A stretch of 64,000 bases of DNA from Microbacterium paraoxydans. Lineage in GTDB: Bacteria; Actinomycetota; Actinomycetes; Actinomycetales; Microbacteriaceae. Positions 42,641 through 51,374 of the stretch are shown here, piece by piece (positions within the stretch are counted from its first letter, which is position 1; each line of letters begins with the position of its first letter). The notes below the pieces were generated by a model that did not search any database, was not told the origin of the DNA, and saw only the letters and a list, made by a program, of their open reading frames with translations. The translations under genes and the position numbers were made by a program. Location of the stretch: NCBI RefSeq assembly GCF_900105335.1, contig NZ_LT629770.1, forward strand, positions 806,001 through 870,000, written 5' to 3'.

Positions 42641-44583
42641 CCTCCACCGACATCGACTACTACCGCGCCTTCGACGGCACCGACGGCTGCGGCATCACCG
42701 AGCGCGAGATCCTCGGCCGTGGCCGCACCCTCCAACGCTTCGACGATGATGTGGTTGCACGCACCGAAGCACGCGTGCTCCAGTCCGGGATCCTCGAGCA
42801 GTTCGAACGTTGGGCAGCTGAAGACTCCAACTCAGAGGGCATGGGCGGCCGGCCCGCTATGATCTCGATCCGTGCCCTCCTGGTGGCGCTCCTGCTTCTC
42901 GCTCATGAAGGCGCTCCGCTGCACATCCGACGTGCCGCTCACGTGCTGCAACACCGGCTCTCAACGAAGTCCTGCGAACTCCTCGACCTCCCGGAGTCGC
43001 CGGTGAGCTTCGCCACCCATGTCCCAACGACGAAGCGCTGGTACACGAACACCATCCGCGCGTTCCACCGGATGAAGAAGCTGATGGATCCGTATCCCCA
43101 GGAGCTCTACACGGCCAAGACCTACACCGAGATTCAAGAGATCCTGCGGAACCATGACGCCGAGCGCGCGGAGAAGTACAAGGCGCGTCTGGACGAATAC
43201 ACCCGCCTGTTCATCCGCATGTCCTTTATGCAGCAGCCCCGAGCTATCCGTCGCGCGACGAAACAGATGGACGTTTCCTTTGACCAGACCTACATCGGCA
43301 CCCCCACGACCAAGGGCTACAGCCGGAAGAACCTCGCGAGCAAGGTCAGGGCCGAACAGACCGCGGACCTCGGCCAGATGAGCCCGGGCCCCGTCGATGC
43401 ATTCGCCGGATGGCACGTGAAGAGCGGCAAGGCCGAACGAGTTGACAACCAGAAGGGCGAGGTCGACCAGACCGCTCCGGGCCGCGGAGAGTGGGCGGAC
43501 TACGACTGGGGATGGGTGGCGAACCTGGCCGTCCGCGTCGACGCGGAGCAGCCCGGATCAAAGCGATTCCCGAGTCTCGTGGTCGCAGCGTCGCTCAGCA
43601 TCCCGAACATGGAGGTCGCCGAAGAAGCCGCACTGCTCCTCGAAGCCGCAGCGAGCCTTGACCTCCCGCCCGGCATCGCCGACGCCGACAAGCAGTACTG
43701 GGCCAACGCCAAGCCGTTCCGGCTCCTGAAGCCGGCCCTGCAGACCGGCTTCACGCCGTCCACGGACTACCGCTCCGACCGCGTCGGAGTAAAGGGCGGC
43801 CAGCACGGCGGGCTGTTCGTTGAAGGCGACGTCTACTGCCCGAACACGCCGAAGCCTCTGCTCGAGGCAACCAAGAACTTCCTCGCTAAGAAGATCGACG
43901 CCGAGACCTACCGTGCACGGCTGGAGGAGCGCAAGGCCTACCGACTCCACGTGAAGCAGAAGGCGAAGACTCCCGATGGGAAGGTGATGCTGCGCTGCCC
44001 CTCACTCGGGCCGAGCCCGACGGTTACCTGCCCCCTGCGCGAAATGATGCTGTCCGCAGCGAAGAAGGCTCGCCCGGAGGTCGAGCCTGAAACTCTCGAG
44101 GACGAGTTTCTTGACACCATCTGCAAGCAGCATTCGGCCGCATTCGACCTCACCGAGATGCAAGCGCCCCAGCAGGCATTCGACTACGGCAGCGAAGAGT
44201 GGGAGACCTTCCACGACCACGCCCGCAACACCGTCGAGTCCGGAAACGAACAACTGAAAGCATCCGGTGACGAAGACATCGAGACTGCCGGTCGCCGCCG
44301 CGTCCGCGGCATCGCCGCCGCACAGATCCTGGTCACTCTCCTCATCGTCAACCACAACCTGCGCAAGATCGCCGCGTTCCTCAGCGACAAAGAAATCGAA
44401 CGAGCCCGCACGACCCCGCGGGTATACATCCTCCGCCGCCGCGACCGCGTATGGGCGAACCGGTACACGAAGACCACGGGCAACGGCGACCTGGTCATCC
44501 CAAGGGGCAGTCGAACGTCCTCTTCGAGGACCGCGCCGCCTGACCAACAGGACCAGCTCGCGCTGACACCAATGCGCACCTGA
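42637..44583 (+). CDS. DDE-type transposase (IS1182/IS4-like layout), mobilises the element
   Basis: A 648-aa protein. The N-terminal helices, the first acidic residue in MDVSFDQTYIG (Asp216), the second in GIADADKQYW (Asp351 or 349) and the Glu of ARNTVESGNEQLK (Glu534) followed by RRRVRG...VNHNLRKI give the layout of DDE transposases of the IS1182/IS4 type. Such enzymes cut transposon ends and join them to target DNA, leaving short target duplications, as seen here. It is 240 bases from the right terminal repeat. It is much longer than simple IS transposases, and its coupling to two recombinase-like genes is unusual. Confidence 0.75.
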   Translation: MTSTDIDYYRAFDGTDGCGITEREILGRGRTLQRFDDDVVARTEARVLQSGILEQFERWAAEDSNSEGMGGRPAMISIRALLVALLLLAHEGAPLHIRRAAHVLQHRLSTKSCELLDLPESPVSFATHVPTTKRWYTNTIRAFHRMKKLMDPYPQELYTAKTYTEIQEILRNHDAERAEKYKARLDEYTRLFIRMSFMQQPRAIRRATKQMDVSFDQTYIGTPTTKGYSRKNLASKVRAEQTADLGQMSPGPVDAFAGWHVKSGKAERVDNQKGEVDQTAPGRGEWADYDWGWVANLAVRVDAEQPGSKRFPSLVVAASLSIPNMEVAEEAALLLEAAASLDLPPGIADADKQYWANAKPFRLLKPALQTGFTPSTDYRSDRVGVKGGQHGGLFVEGDVYCPNTPKPLLEATKNFLAKKIDAETYRARLEERKAYRLHVKQKAKTPDGKVMLRCPSLGPSPTVTCPLREMMLSAAKKARPEVEPETLEDEFLDTICKQHSAAFDLTEMQAPQQAFDYGSEEWETFHDHARNTVESGNEQLKASGDEDIETAGRRRVRGIAAAQILVTLLIVNHNLRKIAAFLSDKEIERARTTPRVYILRRRDRVWANRYTKTTGNGDLVIPRGSRTSSSRTAPPDQQDQLALTPMRT

Positions 44584-44651
44584 ACGGCTCTGTTCACTGA
44601 CGACGCCCGCCGGCGGCACACCCGGCACGCTCCATGCCACACCAGGACAAT

Positions 44652-44686
44652 CGAACGCGCCCGAAAACCGGGCGCGTTCGTGTTTT
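44652..44686 (+). terminator. Intrinsic terminator of the transposition operon
   Basis: A perfect 12-bp stem (CGAACGCGCCCG at 44652-44663 with CGGGCGCGTTCG at 44669-44680), a five-base loop and TGTTTT after it, 69 bases behind the transposase stop. Confidence 0.85.
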
Positions 44687-44743
44687 CGCCCCCCAGCATC
44701 GTTCCGACTCGACCATCTAAACCTGAACCGATCTCACAGACGC

Positions 44744-44790
44744 AGAAAAGGGAAGGGCACCTGCTCGAAGCAGGTGCCCTTCCCTTTTCT
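44744..44790. terminator. Bidirectional 22-bp hairpin terminator, surrogate terminator for tRNA-Pro
   Basis: A perfect 22-bp stem with a three-base loop (44744-44765 with 44769-44790). On the minus strand it ends in TTTTCT, on the plus strand in TTTTCTC. It lies inside the element's right end, about 37 bases past the CCA of the tRNA on the minus strand, and so ends tRNA transcription now that the native hairpin is 29 kb away. It also stops readthrough out of the element. Confidence 0.88.
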
Positions 44791-44811
44791 CTCGCTGTTC
44801 TGCAATCAGTA

Positions 44812-44825
44812 TTGCCAACAGCCCA
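44812..44825 (-). repeat. Right terminal inverted repeat of the element
   Basis: TTGCCAACAGCCCA, the exact reverse complement of 15784-15797. It is followed directly by the right ATGG copy of the target duplication at 44826-44829. Confidence 0.7.
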
Positions 44826-44826
44826 A

Positions 44827-44903
<77 letters not shown>

Positions 44904-45011
44904 TTGTTCTGCACTCTCGCGCAGGCAACTCCCCTATCTTAGCCGCACCGGAGGCCCTCTCGCGAACCGAGGCGTTGCGGGGTGTCGGAAGCTGCTTGTA
45001 CCGTCGCCTGC

Positions 45012-45620
45012 ATGTCGACGATCACGACCGCGCTGGCGACGACCGCCCGCTGGGATGACGTGCAACACGCGCTCACCGGCGGCGGTGACGGGGCGAGCTG
45101 CCAGTGCATCTGGCCGGTGCTGCCGAACAAGGACTGGAATCAGACGACCACGCCTCAGCGCACCGAGATGTTCCGCGCCGAGATCGACGAGGGTCCCCCT
45201 CCGGGGCTGGTCGCGTACGTCGACGGCGAGGCCGCAGGCTGGATCCGCATCGGCCCGCGCACCCGTCAGGCCCGGATCCCCCGCACCCGCATGATCGCCG
45301 CATCGAGCACCGAGCCGTTCGACGACGAATCCGTGTGGGCGGTCACCTGCTTCGTCGTCCGCAGGGAGCATCGGGGCACCGGGCTCTACGCCGAGCTGCT
45401 CGACGCCGCGATCGCCTTCGCGCGAGAGTCGGGCGCCCGCCTCATCGAGGGGTATCCCGTCGACACCCGTGGCGAGAAGCAGCGCGCGAACGATCTGTAC
45501 CACGGCACGCTCGGGACGTTCCTGCGCGCGGGCTTCACGGAGAAGGCGGTGATGAAGCCGGGGCGCGTGCTCGTCGCCCTGGATATCACACCGAACGGGA
45601 CCGATAGCGTGAAGGCATGA
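45012..45620 (+). CDS. GNAT-family N-acetyltransferase
   Basis: A 202-aa acetyltransferase. The acetyl-CoA site reads VWAVTCFVVRREHRGTGLYAELLDAAIAFAR (R/Q-x-x-G-x-G/A as RREHRGTGLY), preceded by LVAYVDGEAAGWIRIGP. Its N-terminal half with CQCIWP and WNQTT is of the type often seen in actinobacterial GNATs. The start MSTITTALA is chosen; a ten-codon extension has no support. Its stop overlaps the next gene (ATGA). The substrate is unknown. It is the first chromosomal gene right of the element, apart from the tRNA. Confidence 0.85.
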   Translation: MSTITTALATTARWDDVQHALTGGGDGASCQCIWPVLPNKDWNQTTTPQRTEMFRAEIDEGPPPGLVAYVDGEAAGWIRIGPRTRQARIPRTRMIAASSTEPFDDESVWAVTCFVVRREHRGTGLYAELLDAAIAFARESGARLIEGYPVDTRGEKQRANDLYHGTLGTFLRAGFTEKAVMKPGRVLVALDITPNGTDSVKA

Positions 45621-46072
45621 GCGACGCGAACTCCTCCCTCGACGATCCCGACCTCGGACCGCTCCATCGGGCGACCTCCGAGCTCGACGACGGCTCCGCC
45701 CTCACCCACGACTGGTTCGTCGGCAGCGTCGAGGTCGACGGCAGCACCTACGAGCTGATGGTCGAGGGCGCGTCGCCGGACGAGGTCGCTCCGCTGCTCC
45801 CCCGGCTGCGTACGGTCGTCGCCGCCCTCCCGGGCCTCCGCCGCGTCGCCTCGGACGCTGTGGTGACAACGTTCAGCACCGGAGACCCCGACCTCACCGA
45901 GCTCGACGAGGCGGCGGACGACCTGGACCTCGAGACCATCGAGGCCTCCAGTGACGGCACCGTCGTCCTCCACTTCACGGACTCCTGCGGCGAGCACTTC
46001 CCGGAGGGCTACTGGCCGGCCGTGCACCTCGATGTCGAGGGCACCGTGGCCACGGTCACCGTCGAGTCCTGA
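45617..46072 (+). CDS. Conserved hypothetical acidic protein
   Basis: A 151-aa acidic protein, coupled to the GNAT gene by an ATGA overlap. Regular strands (DWFVGSVEVDGSTYELMVEG, GTVVLHFTDSCGEHFPEGYWPAVHLDVEGTV read in parts) suggest an alpha/beta fold. A single Cys-His (SCGEH) could bind a metal but is not enough for a call. I do not recognise the family. Confidence 0.65.
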   Translation: MSDANSSLDDPDLGPLHRATSELDDGSALTHDWFVGSVEVDGSTYELMVEGASPDEVAPLLPRLRTVVAALPGLRRVASDAVVTTFSTGDPDLTELDEAADDLDLETIEASSDGTVVLHFTDSCGEHFPEGYWPAVHLDVEGTVATVTVES

Positions 46073-46134
46073 GTCGGGCCGGTCCGATCGACCGCCTTCG
46101 GGACGACATGCCCCTCCGGTCATACGATGGAGGG

Positions 46135-46803
46135 ATGCAGCGCCGCACCCTTCCTCCCGCGATCGTGTGGGCGTTCGTCCCCTACGCCGTTCTCTCCGCC
46201 TTGCACGTCGTGCTTCTGGCGCTCGGCCACGATCTCGCGGCTCCGACGAAGCTGCTGCTGATGCCACTGCTCGCGGTACCGGTCCTGGTGGCGGCGCGAC
46301 GGATCCACCCACCCGTGACGGTGGCCCTCCTCCTCGTCGCCCTGCTCTTCTCCTGGCTGGGTGACGGCGCGGGCGCGCTGTTCCCCGCGGCACCCGAGCT
46401 TCCGCTCATGCTGGGCTTCTTCGGTCTCGCGCACATCGCCTACATCGTCCTCTTCGCCCGCCACCTGGCGCGTCGCCGGCTGCCGTGGTGGACGGCGATC
46501 TATGCCGTCTGGTGGCTCGCGATGATCCTCGTCCTCGGCCCGCACACGGGCCCGCTCCTCATCGGCGTCGCCCTGTATGGTCTGCTTCTCGCGGGCACCG
46601 CCGCGTTCGCCGCACGATGCCATCCGCTGGTCGCGACGGGCGGCGCGTTCTTCCTGGCGAGCGACACGATCCTCGCTTTCCGGCTCTTCCTTCCGGATGC
46701 CCTTCCGGCCTGGAGCAGCCCCGCCGTGATGCTCACCTACACGCTCGGCCAGGGCCTGATCATCGCCGGTGCCCTGGTCTCCCTGCAGCGGAGGGCCGCC
46801 TGA
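46135..46803 (+). CDS. YhhN-family integral membrane protein (lysoplasmalogenase-like)
   Basis: A 222-aa protein with about eight hydrophobic segments. FSWLGDGAGALFP contains the conserved acidic residues of the YhhN/TMEM86 family, and FFLASDTILAFRLF a second pair. Family members hydrolyse the vinyl-ether bond of lysoplasmalogens in animals; the bacterial substrate is unclear. The start is at MQRRTLPP with AGGG upstream. The stop overlaps the next gene (TGATG). Confidence 0.85.
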   Translation: MQRRTLPPAIVWAFVPYAVLSALHVVLLALGHDLAAPTKLLLMPLLAVPVLVAARRIHPPVTVALLLVALLFSWLGDGAGALFPAAPELPLMLGFFGLAHIAYIVLFARHLARRRLPWWTAIYAVWWLAMILVLGPHTGPLLIGVALYGLLLAGTAAFAARCHPLVATGGAFFLASDTILAFRLFLPDALPAWSSPAVMLTYTLGQGLIIAGALVSLQRRAA

Positions 46804-47177
46804 TGGTCGACAGCGCGCGGGTGGACAGCTGGCTCTGGGCGGTGCGCGTCTACAAGACCCGGTCGGCGGCGACCACCGCATGCCGTGCGGGGCATGTGCG
46901 CGTCAACGGCGACAAAGCGAAGGCTGCACAGGCGGTCCGCGTGGGCGACGAGCTCCGGATCCGCATCGCGGGTTTCGACCGGATCCTGATCGTGCGCCAG
47001 ATCCTCCTCAAGCGCGTCGGAGCGCCGCTGGCCGCCCTCGCCTACGAAGATCGAACGCCGGAACGCGAGCCGCAGGCAGCCCTCGGCGTCCGGGACCGCG
47101 GCGCCGGACGACCGACGAAGCGGGAGCGTCGGGACATCGACCGTCTCCGCGGACGAGGCGATATACAACACGACTGA
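46803..47177 (+). CDS. S4-domain RNA-binding protein, HslR/Hsp15-like
   Basis: A 124-aa protein. The S4 domain covers the first half: VDSWLWAVRVYKTRSAATTACRAGHVRVNG, read as RVDSWLWAVRVYKTR then AGHVRVNGDKAKAAQAVRVGD. The C-terminal half is basic (RGAGRPTKRERRDIDRLRGR). Hsp15 binds stalled 50S subunits carrying peptidyl-tRNA and helps recycle them. This protein has the same size and order. The ATG overlaps the YhhN stop, so both are co-translated. Confidence 0.85.
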   Translation: MVDSARVDSWLWAVRVYKTRSAATTACRAGHVRVNGDKAKAAQAVRVGDELRIRIAGFDRILIVRQILLKRVGAPLAALAYEDRTPEREPQAALGVRDRGAGRPTKRERRDIDRLRGRGDIQHD

Positions 47178-47216
47178 GCCCTTCCGGGATTCGAACATAC
47201 GTTCTAAAATCGAGGT

Positions 47217-48632
47217 ATGACGAACCCGCCGACCGCACCCCTCGATCTGGAGGAGCGGAGGCGCGTGCGAGACGCCTGGACGGAGACCCGCCGACGCATC
47301 GCAGCGCTGGAGGCAGAGGCTGCGGAGCTGCTGATGGCGCAGATCGCTTTCCATGATGAAGACGTGGCCGCGGCCCCGCACCACCGCGATGCCATCCACC
47401 GCTCGATGGTCGCCGAGTTCGCGACAGCGGCGCATCTTTCCACCGGCACCATGGAGTTCGCGTTCGCCGACGCTCTCGCCCTGAGCACCGCGCTCCCCCG
47501 CGTGCGAGAGGCCTTCCACACGGGGTCTCTGAGCTCCGGGCACGTGCGGGAGATCGCGCGGGCGAGCGCCGTCGTGGCCGAGGCCATCCGCAACCGCGTC
47601 GTCGCGCCCGAGACGATGGCGCTGTTCGAGACGGCGGTGCTCGTCGTCGCCGAAGCCGAGACCGCGGCGCGCACGCGGGTGCATGCCCGCCGCGTCGCCT
47701 CCGCGCTTGTCGGCGAGACGATCACGGAACGACACCGCCGCGCCGCGGACGAGCGCTGCGTCACGGTGCGATCGGTCGACGACGGCCTCGCGGTCCTGAC
47801 GGCGGTCCTCCCGGAATGGGCGGCGGTGGCGATCGCCGACCGACTGAATCAGCTCACCCGCACGGTGATCCAGGCCCGCGATGCGGGCGGAGCGACGCCT
47901 CCCCTGACTCCGACGCACGACGATCTGCTGACTGGTCAGAACATCGCGACGGATCAGTCGTGCGGCGCTCCTCGGTCGGACGCCACGATCTCCAGCGTCG
48001 ATGGCGGCACCTTCGCCCTCGACCCCGAGGAGGAATCGGCCCCCACAGACACCCGCACCTGGAGCCAGGTACAGGCCGACCTGCTGACCGATCTGCTCCT
48101 GACCGCCGATCCGAGCGCCGTCGAGGGCGAGGGCCTCGCCGGCGTGCGCGGCCGCCTGCAGGTGACCGTGGCGGCAACGACCCTCGCGGGACTCGACGAC
48201 CGTCCGGCCGAACTGGACGGACACGGCGCTCTGCACCCGGACATCGCGCGAGCTCTGGCCGGTCGCGACGGGGGCTGGACGCGGTTGTTCCTCGATCCGC
48301 ACGGGCAGGTCATCGAAACGGACGCCTACAGCCCGACCGAGAGCATGCGCCGGTTGCTTCGGGCCCGCGATCAGCACTGCCGGTTCCCGGGGTGTCGCCA
48401 GCCGGTACACCGCTGCGACGTCGACCACACCTGGGATCACGCGAAGGGCGGCCCGACCCGCGTCGACAACCTCGCGCACCTCTGCCGCGGACACCACGTG
48501 CTGAAACACCCCGATATCCCGGAGCCTCAGCGCTGGACGGTACGACAGCGACCCGGTGGGGTTCTCGAATGGCGAAGTCCCCTCGGCGCCGTCCATACCG
48601 ATCACGCCCCACGTCGGGTCGCCTTCGTCTGA
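47217..48632 (+). CDS. DUF222 domain HNH endonuclease
   Basis: A 471-aa protein of the common actinobacterial DUF222-HNH type. The helical DUF222 part covers about residues 1-330. The C-terminal HNH nuclease domain reads CRFPGCRQPVHRCDVDHTWDHAKGGPT then NLAHLCRGHHVLKH, with Cys pairs for structural zinc and DH...N...H for catalysis. Such genes are multi-copy in Microbacteriaceae and associated with mobile DNA; the biological role is not settled. The gene starts with ATG at 47217, just past the S4 gene. Confidence 0.88.
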   Translation: MTNPPTAPLDLEERRRVRDAWTETRRRIAALEAEAAELLMAQIAFHDEDVAAAPHHRDAIHRSMVAEFATAAHLSTGTMEFAFADALALSTALPRVREAFHTGSLSSGHVREIARASAVVAEAIRNRVVAPETMALFETAVLVVAEAETAARTRVHARRVASALVGETITERHRRAADERCVTVRSVDDGLAVLTAVLPEWAAVAIADRLNQLTRTVIQARDAGGATPPLTPTHDDLLTGQNIATDQSCGAPRSDATISSVDGGTFALDPEEESAPTDTRTWSQVQADLLTDLLLTADPSAVEGEGLAGVRGRLQVTVAATTLAGLDDRPAELDGHGALHPDIARALAGRDGGWTRLFLDPHGQVIETDAYSPTESMRRLLRARDQHCRFPGCRQPVHRCDVDHTWDHAKGGPTRVDNLAHLCRGHHVLKHPDIPEPQRWTVRQRPGGVLEWRSPLGAVHTDHAPRRVAFV

Positions 48633-48699
48633 GCTCGCGGATCATCTCGGCGGCGGGTCATTCGCGCGCGGTGACGCAGGCACGTCGATTAGCGCCACC

Positions 48700-48799
48700 T
48701 CAGACCATGTCGATCTGCGCCGCGTCAGACCACGTCGTGCCGCGCCACCTCAGACCACGTCGATCCGCGCGACCTCAGACCATGCCATGCCACGCCGCT
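48700..48799. repeat. Four tandem 25-bp repeats
   Basis: Units start at 48700, 48725, 48750 and 48775. Each begins TCAGACCA(C/T)G and continues with (T/C)C...GC(C/G)(A/G)C, with a few substitutions per unit. A partial unit (CACGTCGATTAGCGCCACC) precedes the first. They lie in the 211 bases between the HNH gene and the convergent NUDIX gene; I see no other feature there. Confidence 0.85.
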
Positions 48800-48843
48800 G
48801 TATGAGTACCTGGATCCGCGGAGCGAGGCGCCCGCGTCTCGCG

Positions 48844-49791
48844 CTAGGCGTCGAGAAGACGGAGGAGCCAGCCGCTCGAGCGCACCTGCGCCCCGGCGGC
48901 CTCAACGCGGGACTGCAGCTCGCGGTCACTGGTCACCGCGAGAACCGGCGACGCGCTCGCGACCCGGCGTTGGACCTCGGCGACGATCGCATCGTCACCA
49001 GCGCCTTCGGCACGCACGACGCCCAGGGCCGAGCTCGCGACTCCGGCTTCTGCGGCCGCGGCGTCCGCGGGTGATCCCGCCGCAGCGGCCTCCGCGATGT
49101 CCCGCGCGCGACCTTCCACGACGAGCGAGACCTCCGGGAACCAGGCGTCCCCCGCGAGCCCGAGGTCGTCCGCGGGCACCGACAGCCCGGTCAGACGGTC
49201 GCGCAGTCGTGCGGCGGCTCCCGCACGATCCTTCCACCAGCCGTCCGGGACCGAGCCCACGACGTTGGCGGCGTCCACCACGACCACCGGATGCGCCGAG
49301 AGCTGAGCCCGCAGCATCGGCCACGCCGCACCGAAGCCGGGATGCAGGGGCAGCGCGTCCACGTCCTCGACGGGTACCCACGACAGCGCGACGCTCTCCG
49401 GGTCGCTGATCACGGGGTCGAACGGCGTGCGCACATCGGCGACGACGGTGGTGTACGACCAGATGCCGAGGTCGAGCACGCTCGTGAAGCGCGGCCGCAC
49501 CGCACCATCCGGCACTCCCGCCTCCTCCTGCGCCTCCCGCACGGCGCCCACGATGGCCGCTTCTCCCTCGTGCAGCGCGCCGCCGGGAAGGCCCCAGGTG
49601 CCGCCGAAGTGGCTCCACGCGACCCGATGCTGCAGCAGGATGCCGCGCTCCGGGTCGACGGCGAGGAGGCCGGCTGCACCGAAGCGCCCCCAGTACCGCT
49701 CACCGGTGTCGGCGACCACCCAGGCATCGCCGGGATCGCGAGGCCCCTCGGGGCGACGCGGTTCACCGGCGGCGGGAGGTACGACAGTCAC
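48844..49791 (-). CDS. NUDIX hydrolase fused to NYN/PIN-like domain
   Basis: A 315-aa protein with two domains. The NUDIX box is GALHEGEAAIVGAVREAQEEAGV (about 70-92, read as GALHEGEA then REAQEEAGV), the GX5EX7REUXEEXGU pattern for Mg-dependent diphosphate hydrolysis. From about residue 165, VVVDAANVVGS, then GDDAIVAEVQ and VLAVTSDREL match the acidic sites of NYN/PIN-type nucleases. The first domain may clean a nucleotide or cap; the second may cut RNA. It is convergent with the HNH gene. Der lies downstream of its start by 62 bases, on the same strand. Confidence 0.82.
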   Translation of the reverse strand: MTVVPPAAGEPRRPEGPRDPGDAWVVADTGERYWGRFGAAGLLAVDPERGILLQHRVAWSHFGGTWGLPGGALHEGEAAIVGAVREAQEEAGVPDGAVRPRFTSVLDLGIWSYTTVVADVRTPFDPVISDPESVALSWVPVEDVDALPLHPGFGAAWPMLRAQLSAHPVVVVDAANVVGSVPDGWWKDRAGAAARLRDRLTGLSVPADDLGLAGDAWFPEVSLVVEGRARDIAEAAAAGSPADAAAAEAGVASSALGVVRAEGAGDDAIVAEVQRRVASASPVLAVTSDRELQSRVEAAGAQVRSSGWLLRLLDA

Positions 49792-49853
49792 CCCCTCAGC
49801 TTTTCACAGCATCGGGGCTCCGGCGCGACCGCCGCGACATGCGCGGCAACGAG

Positions 49854-51374
49854 TCAGCGCTGGCGACGCTCCCGCACGCGCATGTTGATGACGATCGGCG
49901 TGCCCTCGAACGGGTAGAGCTCGCGCAGGCGGCGCTGGATGAACCGGCGGTAGCCCGGGTCGAGGAAGCCGGTCGTGAACAGCACGAACGTCGGCGGACG
50001 GGTCGAGGCCTGCGTCCCGAAGAGGATGCGCGGCTGCTTCCCGCCGCGCACCGGATGCGGGTGCTCGGCGACGAGTTCGGCGAGGAACGCGTTGAACTTG
50101 CCTGTCGGGATGCGGCGGTCCCAGTTCTCCAGCGCCATCTCGAGCGCGGGGACGAGCTTGTCGAGGTGACGACCGGTCTTCGCCGAGATGTTCACCCGCG
50201 GGGCCCAGGCCACGTGGGCGAGGTCCTGCTCGATCTCGCGCTCCAGGTAACGGCGGCGGTCGGCGTTCTCCAGGTCGTCGTCGTTGAGGCGATCCCACTT
50301 GTTGAACGCCAGGACGAGCGCGCGACCCGACTCGAGCACGATGTCGATGATCCGTACGTCCTGCTCGCTGATCGACTCCGACACGTCGAGGACGACGATC
50401 GCGACCTCTGCCTTCTCCAGCGCGGCGGACGTGCGCAGCGACGCGTAGAAGTCGGCGCCCTGCGCCATGTGCACGCGGCGACGGATACCGGCCGTGTCGA
50501 CGAGGCGCCACATCTTGCCGCCCAGCTCCACGACCTCGTCCACGGGGTCGCGAGTGGTGCCGGCGAGGTCGTTGACGACGACGCGCTCCTCGCCCGCGGC
50601 CTTGTTCAGCAGCGAGGACTTGCCGACGTTCGGGCGCCCCAGGATCGCGACGCGGCGCGGACCGCCGATCTCCTGCTTCGCCACCGCGGAGATCTCGGGC
50701 AGCTTCTTCAGCACGGCGTCGAGGAGGTCGGCGACACCACGACCGTGGATCGCGGAGACCGGGTGCGGCTCCCCGAGACCCAGGTTCCACAGGGCGGCGG
50801 CCTCCGGCTCCTGACGAGCGTCGTCGATCTTGTTGGCGACGAGGAAGACCGGCTTGCCGCTCTTGCGCAGCAGCTTCACGACGTGCTCGTCGGTCGACGT
50901 GGCGCCCACCATGGCATCCACGACGAACAGCACGACATCGGAGAGGTCGATCGCGACCTCGGCCTGAGCCGCGACCGAACGGTCGATGCCGCGGGCGTCG
51001 GGCTCCCAGCCGCCGGTGTCGACGACCGTGAAGCGGCGGTCGTTCCACTCGGCCTTATACGTGACGCGGTCGCGGGTGACGCCGGGGGTGTCCTCCACGA
51101 CGGCCTCGCGACGCCCCAGGATCCGGTTCACGAGCGCGGACTTGCCCACGTTCGGCCGCCCGACGATCGCCACCACGGGCAGCGCAGGCAGGAACTCGAT
51201 GCCGTCCTCGCCCAGCGCCACGCCGGCGAGGAGCGCGGCGTCCTCGTCGTCGAGCTCGTAGTCGGCCAGGCCGGCGCGCAGGGTCTCCGCGCGCTGCTCG
51301 GCCAGCTGGTCATCGATCTGCTCGAGCTTCTCGGCGAGCTGGTCGGGACCGCCTTCGTATTCGTCGTCAGCCAC
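49854..51374 (-). CDS. der: Ribosome biogenesis GTPase Der (EngA)
   Basis: A 506-aa protein with the double GTPase layout unique to Der. The first G1 is GRPNVGKS at about 72-79 with NKID (VANKIDD). The second G1 is [12 protein letters not shown] at about 247, with NKWD (FNKWDRL). A KH-like C-terminal domain follows. Der binds the 50S subunit during its assembly. An N-terminal extension of about 60 acidic residues, usual in Actinobacteria, is present. It overlaps the cmk stop by eight bases and is the last gene of the housekeeping cluster. Confidence 0.97.
   Translation of the reverse strand: MADDEYEGGPDQLAEKLEQIDDQLAEQRAETLRAGLADYELDDEDAALLAGVALGEDGIEFLPALPVVAIVGRPNVGKSALVNRILGRREAVVEDTPGVTRDRVTYKAEWNDRRFTVVDTGGWEPDARGIDRSVAAQAEVAIDLSDVVLFVVDAMVGATSTDEHVVKLLRKSGKPVFLVANKIDDARQEPEAAALWNLGLGEPHPVSAIHGRGVADLLDAVLKKLPEISAVAKQEIGGPRRVAILGRPNVGKSSLLNKAAGEERVVVNDLAGTTRDPVDEVVELGGKMWRLVDTAGIRRRVHMAQGADFYASLRTSAALEKAEVAIVVLDVSESISEQDVRIIDIVLESGRALVLAFNKWDRLNDDDLENADRRRYLEREIEQDLAHVAWAPRVNISAKTGRHLDKLVPALEMALENWDRRIPTGKFNAFLAELVAEHPHPVRGGKQPRILFGTQASTRPPTFVLFTTGFLDPGYRRFIQRRLRELYPFEGTPIVINMRVRERRQR

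Larger units (their letters stand above)
15784..44825 (+). mobile_element. 29-kb transposon carrying a defence island, inserted at the 3' end of tRNA-Pro
   Basis: The boundaries are the perfect 14-bp inverted repeats TGGGCTGTTGGCAA (15784-15797) and TTGCCAACAGCCCA (44812-44825), flanked by ATGG on both sides. A transposition module of two tyrosine-recombinase-like genes and one DDE transposase gene sits at the right end (40653-44583). Removing the element joins tRNA-Pro to a good terminator hairpin. Codon use inside is visibly less GC-extreme than on either side, and nearly all genes are accessory: toxin, nucleases, helicases, methyltransferase, kinase, GTPase. Length is 29,042 bp. I do not recognise a named transposon family with this gene set. 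Confidence 0.72.

Noticed and set aside
15784..44825. Classic integrase island with direct-repeat att sites in the tRNA
   Set aside because: I found no direct copy of the tRNA 3' end at the left junction. The ends are inverted repeats with a short direct duplication outside, which fits a DDE transposon rather than tRNA att recombination.
48700..48799. Possible CRISPR array
   Set aside because: The repeats are directly abutting 25-bp units without distinct spacers, and no cas genes are present in the window.
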